DNA of 64,000 bases from NCBI GenBank assembly GCA_030692565.1, contig JAUYAO010000057.1, positions 62,001 through 126,000 of the forward strand, in the 5' to 3' direction. Numbering within the stretch: position 1 is the first letter of the stretch; each line of letters starts with the position of its first letter. The notes below the pieces were generated by a model that ran no database searches, was not told the DNA's origin, and saw nothing but the letters and a program-made list of their open reading frames with translations. The stretch comes from Nitrospira sp. Lineage in GTDB: Bacteria > Nitrospirota > Nitrospiria > Nitrospirales > Nitrospiraceae. Shown one piece after another: positions 11,653 through 19,602 of the stretch. The translations under genes were made by a program, and so were the position numbers.

Positions 11653-12333
11653 ATGCGCATGTTCGCAGTATTTGCCGTAATCATTGCCCTGTTGGCCGGC
11701 CCATCGGCGTTTGCCGCATCGGGAGAGCCGACGAATGACGACCAAAAAACGCTGTACGCTCTCGGCCTGGCGATCAGCCAATCGCTTGGCACCTTCGCCC
11801 TGTCCGAATCGGAGTTGGATTTCGTCAAGTCCGGCCTCACCGATGGTGCCTTGAAGCGCACACCGAAAGCCGATCTTCAAACATTCGGCCCGAAAATTCA
11901 GCAGCTCCAGCAAGCCCGGGCAGCCGTGGTTGCGGACGCGGAAAAGAAAGCCGGCGCAACCTATCTCACCAAAGCCGCAGCTGATAAAGGCTCCACAAAG
12001 ACGGAGTCCGGAATTGTCATCACCACGATCAAGCCAGGAACCGGCGCCACCCCAAAACCGACCGATACCGTCAAGGTGCATTATCATGGGACACTGCTCG
12101 ACGGCACCGTCTTCGACAGCTCCGTAAAGCGCGGCGAGCCGGCCACATTCCCCTTGAGCCAAGTGATCAAGTGCTGGACGGAAGGCGTGCAGCAAATCAA
12201 GGTCGGCGGCAAGAGCCGCCTCGTCTGCCCGGCCAATCTGGCCTACGGAGATCGCGGATCACCACCCGCCATCAAGCCTGGCGCCACGCTTATTTTTGAA
12301 GTGGAACTGCTGGAAATCGTCGCCGCGAAATAA
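11653..12333 (+). CDS. periplasmic FKBP-type peptidyl-prolyl isomerase
   Basis: A 226-residue exported prolyl cis-trans isomerase of the Mip/FkpA/FklB type. Residues 1-21 are a signal peptide ending AFAAS. Residues about 28-100 are the helical dimerisation domain ([15 protein letters not shown]), and about 120-226 the FKBP domain with [18 protein letters not shown], the [17 protein letters not shown] loop and a terminal VELLEI strand. Such enzymes help fold envelope proteins. An AAAGGA site precedes the start. A strong hairpin lies 15 bases after the stop, so it looks monocistronic. Confidence 0.95.
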   Translation: MRMFAVFAVIIALLAGPSAFAASGEPTNDDQKTLYALGLAISQSLGTFALSESELDFVKSGLTDGALKRTPKADLQTFGPKIQQLQQARAAVVADAEKKAGATYLTKAAADKGSTKTESGIVITTIKPGTGATPKPTDTVKVHYHGTLLDGTVFDSSVKRGEPATFPLSQVIKCWTEGVQQIKVGGKSRLVCPANLAYGDRGSPPAIKPGATLIFEVELLEIVAAK

Positions 12334-12348
12334 CGACTGCGGTATTCA

Positions 12349-12383
12349 CGGGGCGGTGACTTGAGTCATGAGTCGCCGCCCCG
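12349..12383. terminator. hairpin after FKBP gene
   Basis: Arms 12349-12361 and 12371-12383 form a 13-bp stem (CGGGGCGG core, one G-T pair) with a 9-base loop. No T tract follows. Its place just after the FKBP stop suggests transcription termination or mRNA 3'-end protection. Confidence 0.55.
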
Positions 12384-12423
12384 ACAAGTCCTCGAAAAGT
12401 TCGCACGATACGTTCAATTGGCC

Positions 12424-12453
12424 TTGACCCAATCACGGCTTCTGCGGTATCGT
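12424..12453 (+). promoter_or_regulatory. promoter of tRNA-Phe
   Basis: TTGACC (12424-12429) and TATCGT (12448-12453) with an 18-base spacer lie 33 bases ahead of the mature tRNA 5' end. Confidence 0.55.
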
Positions 12454-12486
12454 CCACCACTTTCCAGAAGTGAGTCCCCGTGTCGT

Positions 12487-12563
12487 GCCGAGGTAGCTCA
12501 GTTGGTAGAGCACAGCCCTGAAAAGGCTGGTGTCGACAGTTCGATTCTGTCCCTCGGCACCAC
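12487..12563 (+). tRNA. tRNA-Phe (anticodon GAA)
   Basis: A 77-base tRNA with encoded CCA. GCCGAGG (12487-12493) pairs with CCTCGGC (12553-12559), then A73 and CCA. The anticodon loop CTGAAAA gives GAA. It marks the left edge of the island and is a plausible integration site, though I did not find a second copy of its 3' end in the window. Confidence 0.97.
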
Positions 12564-12652
12564 ATCCCCTTCAAAATATTGCTAAAATCCAGCTCCATTC
12601 GGCCCCTTCAAGAAACCACGATTTCAGCATTTTTCAGCCTATTTCGCCCGAT

Positions 12653-12676
12653 TGGTTGTCCAAATGGTTGTCCAAG
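12653..12676. repeat. tandem 12-bp repeat beside tRNA-Phe
   Basis: TGGTTGTCCAAA (12653-12664) is followed directly by TGGTTGTCCAAG (12665-12676). It lies 90 bases after tRNA-Phe in otherwise gene-free sequence (12564-12871). Read on the minus strand it encodes a short ..LDNHLDNQ.. peptide ending in a stop, possibly a recombinase remnant or an arm-type binding site. Confidence 0.45.
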
Positions 12677-12871
12677 ACCATGGGCGGCAAACCAGCTCCC
12701 AGGGCTTAGAGACGATCAATTTTCAGGCTCTACAATACCCCACTTCAAACCCCGATTCACTTTTCAGCTCCACTTCCTCCTCGTCACCCCCCCCTAATCA
12801 TCAGCACAACACACCATAGCCCTCAATCGCCGACTGAAATTCCATCGCATGCTGTGCTTTACCTCATCGAG

Positions 12872-12904
12872 AATCATTGTCATGACACTGTCTTGACAAT
12901 GATT
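12872..12904. promoter_or_regulatory. palindromic operator/promoter of the toxin-antitoxin pair
   Basis: Perfect 11-bp inverted arms AATCATTGTCA (12872-12882) and TGACAATGATT (12894-12904) surround an 11-base centre. A TTGACA (12893-12898) inside the right arm and TACCTT (12916-12921) 17 bases on would form the promoter. A ribbon-helix-helix antitoxin bound here would block the -35, giving the autoregulation usual for such loci. Confidence 0.75.
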
Positions 12905-12944
12905 CATTCGTGGGCTACCTTCAATAACCAAGAGAGGTGACACG

Positions 12945-13253
12945 ATGGCCGTACGCGCCGTTCGCAGTGAGAAACTGGATCTTCGGCTGAGTTCCTCAGA
13001 TAAACGGATACTGGAAGCAGCGGCATCTGTTTCCAGTCGGTCGGTGAGTGACTTTGTCCGTGAAAGTGCACTGGCCCGCGCTGATGAAACTCTGGCGGAT
13101 CGTCGCACCTTCCTGCTGAGCAAAGCGCAATGGGCTGAGTTTCAGACGGCGCTCGATGCTCCCACTCGCCCCCTTACTCGCATGAAAGAACTCCTGACTA
13201 AGCCAGGATTCTTTGACGTCCCCCCTCTTCACCGCACAACAAACAAGCGGTGA
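12945..13253 (+). CDS. DUF1778 / TacA-type antitoxin
   Basis: A 102-residue antitoxin. The N-terminal part (RSEKLDLRLSSSDKRILEAA, then SVSDFVRESALARA) is the ribbon-helix-helix fold of DUF1778 proteins. The C-terminal tail (TRPLTRMKELLTKPGFFD) is the usual toxin-neutralising segment. It pairs with the GNAT toxin downstream, overlapping it by 4 bases. The ATG has an AGAGAGGTGA ribosome site. A palindrome just upstream is its likely operator. The pair lies at the tRNA-proximal edge of the island, where it could stabilise the element. Confidence 0.93.
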   Translation: MAVRAVRSEKLDLRLSSSDKRILEAAASVSSRSVSDFVRESALARADETLADRRTFLLSKAQWAEFQTALDAPTRPLTRMKELLTKPGFFDVPPLHRTTNKR

Positions 13254-13744
13254 CTCGAAAGATCGAAAAGCTTCAGCGACATCACACCGTTGATACGTTC
13301 GACTGTGGGCGGGAAGATCTGAATCGTTTTCTCCAGCAATACGCCCTCCCCAATCAACACAGCGGAGGATCTCAAACCTATGTGGGGGTGGTCGACGACA
13401 CCGTCGTCGGCTATTACGCACTCGCGGTGGGATCGGTTGAACAAGACATTGCCCCGGAACGATTAAAGAAGGGACTCGCAAAACATTCCATTCCGATCAT
13501 GCTGCTTGCTCGGTTAGCTGTAGACCTCCACTGGCAGAAACAAGGCGTGGGTGCCGCGCTCTTGAAAGATGCGGCACTACGGACTCTACAGGCCGCTGAT
13601 ATCGCCGGAATTCGTGCCCTGGTGGTCCATGCCAAAGATGAGGTGGCGAAACAGTTCTACGAGCGTTTCGATTTCCTCCCTTCCCCAAGCGATCCGTTGC
13701 ATCTCTTTATGCTCATCAAAGACCTTCGAACGCTCGTCTCGTAG
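13250..13744 (+). CDS. GNAT-family toxin, TacT-type
   Basis: A 164-residue GCN5-related acetyltransferase toxin with a GTG start in the GTGA overlap. N-terminal FDCGREDLNRFLQQYA, central VGYYALAVGSVE, the acetyl-CoA loop LHWQKQGVGAALL and the C-terminal AKQFYERFDFLPSPSDP with the catalytic Tyr match TacT/AtaT-like proteins. Known members acetylate the amino group of charged tRNAs and stop translation. Which tRNA would be the target is not visible here. Confidence 0.93.
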   Translation: MTRKIEKLQRHHTVDTFDCGREDLNRFLQQYALPNQHSGGSQTYVGVVDDTVVGYYALAVGSVEQDIAPERLKKGLAKHSIPIMLLARLAVDLHWQKQGVGAALLKDAALRTLQAADIAGIRALVVHAKDEVAKQFYERFDFLPSPSDPLHLFMLIKDLRTLVS

Positions 13745-14110
13745 GCCGCTCTCTCATCAAGACCGTCGCGGGCAATCTCTCTCCTCGTTTCTATTCACCC
13801 TGTGGTCCCCTATGTGCGCCCGGGCCATCCTCGCCCTGATCATTCCTGTGGGCCCAGTAGCCATCGAAGAATCGCCGAATCTATCTCTCGATCATAACCT
13901 GGCGGGTCAGATACTCCCCCACTCCGCCTGAGAATTCCCGTCACCCGATTACTACACCAAAGCTTCACCCACTCATACTCTACGGGGACATGTCTCCACC
14001 CACCAGAAGAAGCGAGCCAGCCAGAGACGAGCTTCTGAATCGGTTGGGCAAAAGGATATGACAGCCGTAGCGCCTGACCACCGTACGACCATCCACAAAA
14101 GGAGTTTTCT
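13745..14110. other. intergenic region within island
   Basis: No convincing gene is seen. A 23-codon frame (13990-14061) starting with ATG is too short and too poorly supported to call. The ribosome site AAAAGGAG for the next gene is at the right edge. Confidence 0.4.
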
Positions 14111-14560
14111 ATGCCACCAAGACCACAACCCCGATTCCGTCACTTACGCAGCAAGATCCGCGAGTGGAAAGCCGGGGATCTTCTCCCGGCTGGAGAGCAG
14201 AGCTGGGAGCGGTTCCGCCAGGTGGCTCCCTTGCAGCTGACTCCCATTGTGACGGCACTTCAGGAAACACTTCAGGCGGAAGGGATTCGGGCGACGGTAT
14301 ATGACCTGTCCGAAGAACGGCGCGATGTGCACCTGCTGATCGAGCCGTTTAACATTGCGATTAAGTTCGGTCCTGACGAGAACCCGCACCTTTTTCACCT
14401 GTCCGCCTGTCGCCGCGCCAACCCAGAGGATGAGTGCACAGCACTTATCGCCTATGAGGACCTGGAACTCGACCTCGGGCACGTCATGGAAGTCGTCGAA
14501 GATGTCGTCCTGAGGATCCTGGGGCCTAGGCGGGCCAGCGAAAAGCCAGAAATGGAGTGA
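14111..14560 (+). CDS. island small-protein family, copy 1
   Basis: A 149-residue protein of unrecognised family. The ATG follows AAAAGGAG at 7 bases. The N-terminus is basic, the centre (TVYDLSEERRDVHLLIEPFN) predicts beta strands, and the C-terminus is acidic and helical (ELDLGHVMEVVEDVVLRIL). The pattern of a helical start, four to five strands and a final amphipathic helix recurs in the frameshifted copy (14597-14998) and copy 3 (15039-15479), so I read them as a tandem family. No signal peptide or catalytic motif is visible. Cargo of the island, role unknown. Confidence 0.6.
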   Translation: MPPRPQPRFRHLRSKIREWKAGDLLPAGEQSWERFRQVAPLQLTPIVTALQETLQAEGIRATVYDLSEERRDVHLLIEPFNIAIKFGPDENPHLFHLSACRRANPEDECTALIAYEDLELDLGHVMEVVEDVVLRILGPRRASEKPEME

Positions 14561-14596
14561 GCCAACTACATTCAGCCGGGATACACGACACCGTGC

Positions 14597-14998
14597 GTGC
14601 GCAACGCCTATCCAAAGCTACAAGGACAACTGCGGCGCTATGAAGAGCACGGATTGCTCATCCCGGATCCAGCTTCCGCACGGATGCGCTTTCTGGCCCT
14701 CGCGGAAATCGACCTCATCCCACTGGCCCGACGCCTGGCGACGCTCCTGCAGCAAGCCGGGATCCCAGCCTGCACGGTGGTCCAATTGGACGAGATTCCC
14801 ATGTGGCGTATTTTTTGACGAGACATGGACTGTTGGAGTGTTCGTCAGCCACATGATGCGGTGTCAATGCGGCTCACCATCCGGTTCGGGTGGAGCCACG
14901 CCGTGGAAAAGGACCATGCGCTCCTCTATCGGCGATGTACCCAGACAACGTTCTCCTCAGCACTCGAACGTTGCATTGATCGGTTGATTATCTACTAA
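14597..14998 (+). pseudogene. island small-protein family, copy 2, frameshifted
   Basis: The first frame (73 codons, GTG at 14597) has the same helical opening as its neighbours (RMRFLALAEIDLIPLARRLA) and then hits TGA just after a run of six T (14811-14816). The +1 frame continues sensibly as FDETWTVGVFVSH, and a third frame from about 14867 resumes with LTIRFGWSHAVEKDHALLY and ends ALERCIDRLIIY at 14998. LTIRFG corresponds to AIKFGP in copy 1. Two frame changes are needed to rebuild one protein, so it is probably decayed. The first change lies at a homopolymer, so an assembly error there should be excluded. Confidence 0.6.
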
Positions 14999-15038
14999 CC
15001 GCACTAATGCTCACTAACTCAACACAAAAGGATCCAGC

Positions 15039-15479
15039 ATGCAGACACAAGAACAGGAACAGTATTCCCGCCTGCGAGAACAGCTCGAAGAATATAAAAC
15101 CACGATCGGCTCATACTCCACTACGAATCCAGCTCAGCAACGTTTTCAGCTTCTCGCACAAAAGATGCTCATCCCAGAGTTACGAAAACTCGCACGCGTC
15201 TTGGAGGACGGAGATCTCGCATGTGAAGTGTTTTGTGAAGACGACGAAGACGGCGCCGTCGGCCTTCGGATCGAAACCATTGAGGTGACCTTGCGCTTAT
15301 CACCTTCTGACCACCCTAATTGTATCAAAGCCCTAGCGGCGCAAGGCCGTCGGAAAGATACAACTGAGTGGTTGATCCCCTATCGCCTGGTTCAAACCCC
15401 TGCCCTAGAGCGTGAATTACAAGCCGCAGTCCTGCGCATGCTAAAGCCCTTCATCACCGCAAAAGCCAATCAACCATAG
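15039..15479 (+). CDS. island small-protein family, copy 3
   Basis: A 146-residue protein with an AAAAGGA ribosome site 6 bases ahead of the ATG. The N-terminal 50 residues are charged and helical (EQEQYSRLREQLEEYKTTI). The centre has short strands (DLACEVFCEDDEDGAVGLRI, then IEVTLRLSPSD), and the C-terminus is a helix (LERELQAAVLRMLKPFI). Layout and length match copy 1, but identity is low. No known domain recognised. It is the last of three in a row, each preceded by about 40 bases or less from the previous one. Confidence 0.6.
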   Translation: MQTQEQEQYSRLREQLEEYKTTIGSYSTTNPAQQRFQLLAQKMLIPELRKLARVLEDGDLACEVFCEDDEDGAVGLRIETIEVTLRLSPSDHPNCIKALAAQGRRKDTTEWLIPYRLVQTPALERELQAAVLRMLKPFITAKANQP

Positions 15480-15811
15480 CTGGGTACACTGTACATCGTT
15501 ACCGACCCAGCATTGAGCCATTGAGCATCCACACCGCCGTGGAGACCACCCCGGCTCCCCTTCTTCGCCCCCTTGCCTGCTACTGCCATTAGTTGCTCCT
15601 TCTTGACAGGAATCCTTGTTCGTATCTCCCCACTCATCGCCCTAGCATCAGAGGTAAGCAGCGATACCACAGCGTGGAGATTACTAGCGTGCAAGTGAGG
15701 TAGGCGGGTCAGAACAACGTCGCTCTAAAAGCTCAGAAGAGGAGCCATCTCCGCTCTCTGCACCGAACGAAGCGCAATTGTGCACTTCGAACAACTGCAA
15801 GGAGCGGAACG
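15480..15811. other. intergenic region before the first excisionase-like gene
   Basis: A minus-strand frame of 74 codons (15470-15694, possible internal start at 15637) occurs here but overlaps the end of the previous gene and has no recognisable features. I see no reliable gene or site. Confidence 0.35.
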
Positions 15812-16009
15812 ATGCCACCAGATGAATTTCTCACACCCAAACAACTTGCCCAGCGCTGGCAAGTCTCCGTCGAATATCTGTATCGGGCCGTGCTCGGCCA
15901 GCCGGGAGGCATACCAGCCATGAAACTAGGCGACGGCTCCCGCGCCCGCTGGCGCGTTGCACTTCATGTCATTGAAGACTGGGAACGAAAGCACTCAGCA
16001 GGTGAGTAG
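15812..16009 (+). CDS. excisionase-like helix-turn-helix protein
   Basis: A 65-residue protein with a MerR/AlpA-type winged helix: FLTPKQLAQRWQVSVEYLYR, a turn, then MKLGDGSRARWRV and a terminal IEDWERK helix. Such small proteins act as excisionases (recombination directionality factors) or as regulators. The ATG has AAGGAG 7-12 bases upstream. It ends 7 bases before the likely integrase start, the classical xis-int arrangement. Confidence 0.8.
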   Translation: MPPDEFLTPKQLAQRWQVSVEYLYRAVLGQPGGIPAMKLGDGSRARWRVALHVIEDWERKHSAGE

Positions 16010-16016
16010 TGGTTTT

Positions 16017-17201
16017 ATGATTAAGAACATCGGTCGCAATAGACAGTTGATTGACGTCCATCCGGGCCGGAAGGCCGGACGTGTCCGGAAGATCATTCAC
16101 GGAAGCCGAGAAACCGCCCAGCAAGTCGTTAACTCGTTGTATGAAAAGCATTACGCCGGACTATTTGGATGGCCCAAAGAGTCAACGACCACCGTTTCGA
16201 TGCTTATGGATCTAGTCATTGAAGACTATGTGTTAAATGGGCGTAAGTCTGTTGACGACATGGAAAGAACCACCAAATTCTGGAAAGACCTTATTGGGGG
16301 GAAGCCAGCAACATTCGTAACCGGACGCTATTTGAAAGAGTTGGCAAAAGAATGGCGCACAGTTCCTCAAGAGATGCCGGGTAACAGGGCTCCAATTTTA
16401 CTTGAGGCAGGGACTGTCAATAGGCGCATTTCGATCTTATTGAGAGGCTTCCAACTCGGGCTCGAAGAAGATCCACCGCTAGTAAATAAGAAGCCCATTT
16501 GGCATCCCCTCAAAGAGAATGCACCGCGAAACGGGTTCGTGAATTGGCCTGATTTTGAACGCCTCCGGAGCAGTCAAGCTGAATGGGTGCAAGTGCCTGT
16601 AACGATCGGGCATTGGGCCGGCATGCGCTTAGAGGAAATTCTTGGACTTCTTCGTACTCAGGTAGCCTTTGACCATCAAGCCAAGGAGGTCACGATTGAC
16701 CTCCGCCCTGGAGAGACAAAAAATGGGGAACCTCGCTTCATCATCCTCAGCGGTGATCCCTATGACCTTATGGCGTCGTGGGACACAAAAACAAGCGTGC
16801 TCTATCCAGACTGCCTGTACTTCTGCCATAAAAATGGAGGGCGTATCAAAGACATTCGGTCCCCATGGGATCGCACATGCGTGGCAGCCGGGCTAGGAAA
16901 GTGGAAGAACCCCAAAGCGAAGACACAGAGTCTCAAGGGGTACGAAGGGCTCACATTTCATGATCTCCGTCGAACCGGTGTTCGCAACCTGAGACGAGCA
17001 GGTGTCGACCCCAAAACCATCATGTTGATCATCGGGCACAAAACGACTTCCATGTTTGACCGCTACAACATCATCGATGAAGAAGACATGCGCGATGCCT
17101 CTAAGAAGCTTTGTGGCTTCATTCGTTCAAAATATCAAAACGGCAATTCCGGTGGACAGTTAGTGGGCAATGCTTCTGCCTGCACTCCTCCAAATCCTTA
17201 A
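16017..17201 (+). CDS. tyrosine-type site-specific integrase 1
   Basis: A 394-residue tyrosine recombinase. Residues about 1-60 are the arm-binding N-terminus, about 65-180 the core-binding domain, and about 185-380 the catalytic domain. Catalytic residues: Arg in HWAGMRLEEILGL, His-x-x-Arg in FHDLRRTGVRNL, Gly-His in IIGHKTTSM, and the nucleophile in MFDRYN. All are present, so it should be active. The ATG at 16017 is preferred to 15957, which would overlap the excisionase gene. It is followed by a hairpin at 17223-17251. Confidence 0.93.
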   Translation: MIKNIGRNRQLIDVHPGRKAGRVRKIIHGSRETAQQVVNSLYEKHYAGLFGWPKESTTTVSMLMDLVIEDYVLNGRKSVDDMERTTKFWKDLIGGKPATFVTGRYLKELAKEWRTVPQEMPGNRAPILLEAGTVNRRISILLRGFQLGLEEDPPLVNKKPIWHPLKENAPRNGFVNWPDFERLRSSQAEWVQVPVTIGHWAGMRLEEILGLLRTQVAFDHQAKEVTIDLRPGETKNGEPRFIILSGDPYDLMASWDTKTSVLYPDCLYFCHKNGGRIKDIRSPWDRTCVAAGLGKWKNPKAKTQSLKGYEGLTFHDLRRTGVRNLRRAGVDPKTIMLIIGHKTTSMFDRYNIIDEEDMRDASKKLCGFIRSKYQNGNSGGQLVGNASACTPPNP

Positions 17202-17222
17202 TTTACTAGAGGTTTTAGCTCT

Positions 17223-17251
17223 AGAGCATCGCCTTCGTAAAGCGATGCTCT
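17223..17251. terminator. hairpin after integrase 1
   Basis: Perfect 10-bp stem AGAGCATCGC (17223-17232) and GCGATGCTCT (17242-17251) with a 9-base loop, 21 bases after the integrase stop. No T tract. The rest of 17202-17662 has no supportable gene. Confidence 0.5.
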
Positions 17252-17662
17252 GAAGCCCTCGCCTCCGCCTGATTCCCTACACAATCACCGGATCGTCGCA
17301 CTAGATGCGGCGTTGCCAAGCTTTCAAACGCACATTCCACATCCAATCTCTTCCTGCCAAATCCAACCACATCCAATCAGTCCGTGGACACTTGGTGGTC
17401 AATGCTCTAGCACCATTTCACGATCGCGTAGTCACCGATTTCGCCATCGTCGACACCCCAAGACAAGCCGAATAACCCGCACGCCGCCTAGCTCCCTGCT
17501 CCTTACCGTCTCGGGGCAACTGCCCCCACCCGATGGAACCTGGCACTTTTCGTCCTCCTCGCTGGCCGCCCGCTTCCAATAACATCTCACCATAAGGTTC
17601 GGCCACTCTGGAGCGCGCGGCCCGAGCCACTTATTACTCGCTCCGCCGAAAGGACACACGAT

Positions 17663-18211
17663 ATGTGTACACGTTGCTTTCCTCTCATCACCATCTCACA
17701 GCAAGACCTGATTCTGCGGGAAATTGCGCGCCAGTTTCCTCGAGAGTCTCCGCTCTTCGGATTATTAGATGAACTCGGGCTTCGTCTCTCAGAAGGCTTG
17801 GCCCTGACCGCCGAGGACATCTCAAAGAGAGCGATCACGATCCACCAAATCTGGACTGGATCGGCATTGGTCCTGATCGAACGGCCAAGGACGGTATCCC
17901 TCTCAGACCCATTGGGCAATCGACTGTTTGCCGACGCTCAGGCCCTATTAAATAGTCCGCGACCGCCGGGAACCCCCCTCTTTATGTTTACCAACATCCA
18001 CACAGGAAAACCCTATTCACGGCTCTATTTATATAACCACGTGTGGCTCCGGGTGCTCCACACGCTCAAGCTTCAACCGACTCACATGTCAGTTCTCAGG
18101 CGAAACGCCGCTCGACGTTTCATTCGGAATATGCGGAATGTGTCACCCCAGCAAGTCGCATACAAGTTGGGTATCCGGCACCGGCTTCTCAAGCCATTAG
18201 ATGAAAACTAA
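17663..18211 (+). CDS. tyrosine-recombinase-like protein lacking the nucleophile
   Basis: A 182-residue protein with AAAGGA 9 bases before ATG. LLDELGLRLSEGLALTAEDI matches the box I of tyrosine recombinases, including the Arg, and RPRTVSLSDPLGNRLF resembles the following beta-strand region. The C-terminal MSVLRRNAARRFIRNM resembles box II, but the protein ends at KLGIRHRLLKPLDEN. There is no Gly-His and no terminal Tyr, so catalysis by the usual mechanism is impossible. It also lacks the N-terminal arm and core-binding domains. It may be a decayed integrase or a DNA-binding protein that kept only the fold. Confidence 0.6.
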   Translation: MCTRCFPLITISQQDLILREIARQFPRESPLFGLLDELGLRLSEGLALTAEDISKRAITIHQIWTGSALVLIERPRTVSLSDPLGNRLFADAQALLNSPRPPGTPLFMFTNIHTGKPYSRLYLYNHVWLRVLHTLKLQPTHMSVLRRNAARRFIRNMRNVSPQQVAYKLGIRHRLLKPLDEN

Positions 18212-18309
18212 CAGGGAATCACGGCGGCGGAGGGCGTCCCCTCCCCCGTCTATCCCCTACGCTTCAACCATCTCTGGAGAAAGTCTTGCCACAAGAAAGA
18301 GAGAGCACT

Positions 18310-18510
18310 ATGAACAGCCTTGATCCACGTGTACTTCCAATGATTGACGGACCACGCATGAGGCCCCCCAAAAGTCCGCTTCGCTATTCCCTCATTAATG
18401 TAGCTCAACTCAGACAAGCCGCCCATCGTCTGCGGTTATTGCTCCCCCCATCCCCCCCCCCCTCACGCCCAATCGTCTCAACGACGGCCAGAGGGACGAT
18501 ATTGGTGTAA
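18310..18510 (+). CDS. hypothetical small protein
   Basis: A 66-residue frame from the ATG at 18310, with a purine-rich AAGAAAGAGAGAG stretch upstream. It is basic and proline-rich (LLLPPSPPPSRP, coded by a poly-C tract at 18446-18468). No family recognised. The coding status is uncertain. Confidence 0.3.
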   Translation: MNSLDPRVLPMIDGPRMRPPKSPLRYSLINVAQLRQAAHRLRLLLPPSPPPSRPIVSTTARGTILV

Positions 18511-18598
18511 GCGGATCGTGAACCTGCCGATACTAATGTGCTCGATGGCACTCCGGAACATCAACACTCAAAGGAGAATATTTTTGGAGAACCAACAC

Positions 18599-18760
18599 AT
18601 GAATGCACTTCCAATTTTGCAGAAGTATTCTCGATCAACGCGGGAGCATGATCTCATCAGTGAGAAGCTCATTCACCGACACTTTCAGAAGTACAAGGAA
18701 TTTGTCCTTGGGAAGTACAACTTCCATCTTCGAGATACGGAAGGACAACAGGCAAACTAA
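18599..18760 (+). CDS. hypothetical small protein
   Basis: A 53-residue lysine- and histidine-rich protein (LISEKLIHRHFQKYKEFVLG) of unknown family. ATG at 18599 follows TTGGAGAAC. A TTG at 18584 with a better AAGGAG site (18571-18576) could be the real start and would add 5 residues. A long hairpin follows 11 bases after the stop, which supports a transcribed unit. Confidence 0.4.
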   Translation: MNALPILQKYSRSTREHDLISEKLIHRHFQKYKEFVLGKYNFHLRDTEGQQAN

Positions 18761-18771
18761 GGGACAACGGC

Positions 18772-18819
18772 AGGGAGCGAGAGGGAGGAGAGAAAAAAGC
18801 CGCCTCCCTCTTGCTCCCT
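18772..18819. terminator. long hairpin in island
   Basis: Arms 18772-18788 and 18803-18819 (AGGGAGC.AGAGGGAGG and its complement, one G-T pair) form a 17-bp stem with a 14-base loop. It lies after the small gene ending at 18760. No T tract follows. Confidence 0.55.
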
Positions 18820-18843
18820 AAGGTGATTTACACAGCAACCATC

Positions 18844-19119
18844 ATGCCCGCACGAACCGCCTACCACCGCACTGACATCTTTCCAGCTGAACCGTCGGTG
18901 ACACAGTATTACGCACGGCATCAATCCATTTTCTAGCGAATTGCGCCCCTCACCATCGAAGAAGCCTCCGAGAAACCCTTCTGTACAGATGGGTACGCGT
19001 GCTCACTGCCAGAAGTACTCGCGTTCTGGTCAGTTCTGCACCGCCGCAACATCCACTCACGCCCTATCATCCAACCTGTACGCATTAGACCACCGTGTCA
19101 TACGGGAAAGGATAGAGCC
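18844..19119 (+). pseudogene. upstream part of excisionase-like gene cut by an amber codon
   Basis: From ATG 18844 the frame reads 30 codons, meets TAG at 18934-18936, and then stays open in the same frame through 19119 into the excisionase-like gene. The post-TAG part (LTIEEASEKPFCTDGY, then SLPEVLAFWSVLHRR) looks protein-like. Either one longer gene has been interrupted by a nonsense mutation or two frames happen to line up. Confidence 0.45.
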
Positions 19120-19566
19120 ATGGGCCCCAAGATAAACCAGCCAGCTGACAAATACGAGACGCTTTCCCTGACAACACGGGGGCGCGGCACGTCCCAGGTG
19201 AGTGCCTCGAAGTGTGTCCCGTCACGCTCCCCTTCCACACTCCCAGGTCCTGGGGAGAACGTGACGGCCCACCCTAACGTCACCGAGATGAATGGAAAGA
19301 CAGCCTCCGATCAAAGGACCGTTCCGTTCATGACCACCCTGCAGCAGGCGGCAGGAGGCACCCTGCCCGAGTTGATAACGTTGGCAGAACTCTGTGCCTT
19401 CTTAAAAGTCAAACGCAGCTATGTGTACTCCCTGACTTCGACCGATCGCATCCCGCACCGAAAATTTTCCGGCACCCTCCGCTTTGTCAAAGCTGAGATT
19501 CTTCAATGGCTTGATCGCGGCTACCGAGGCCCTCGGATGCACGAGCCACCCAGGAGCGATTCGTAA
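19120..19566 (+). CDS. excisionase-like DNA-binding protein
   Basis: A 148-residue protein whose C-terminal 60 residues form a MerR/AlpA-type helix-turn-helix (ELITLAELCAFLKVKRSYVY, then FSGTLRFVKAEILQWLDRGY). The first 80 residues are low complexity and may be a linker or part of a longer ancestral gene, because the frame remains open upstream past an amber codon. It lies 36 bases before integrase 2 and is the likely directionality factor for it. Confidence 0.7.
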   Translation: MGPKINQPADKYETLSLTTRGRGTSQVSASKCVPSRSPSTLPGPGENVTAHPNVTEMNGKTASDQRTVPFMTTLQQAAGGTLPELITLAELCAFLKVKRSYVYSLTSTDRIPHRKFSGTLRFVKAEILQWLDRGYRGPRMHEPPRSDS

Positions 19567-19602
19567 GCATCACTCCCCGTCCACTACTCATCAGAGGATT
19601 CC

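Noticed and set aside
12290..12598. Minus-strand frame with RGTESNCRHQPFQGCALPTE motif
   Set aside because: It is the antisense reading of tRNA-Phe, a known source of false proteins.
12653..12676. CRISPR-like repeat
   Set aside because: Only two 12-bp units in direct contact with no spacer; no CRISPR array is seen anywhere in the window.
15470..15694. 74-codon minus-strand frame
   Set aside because: Overlaps the end of copy 3, no convincing ribosome site at its first ATG, no motif.
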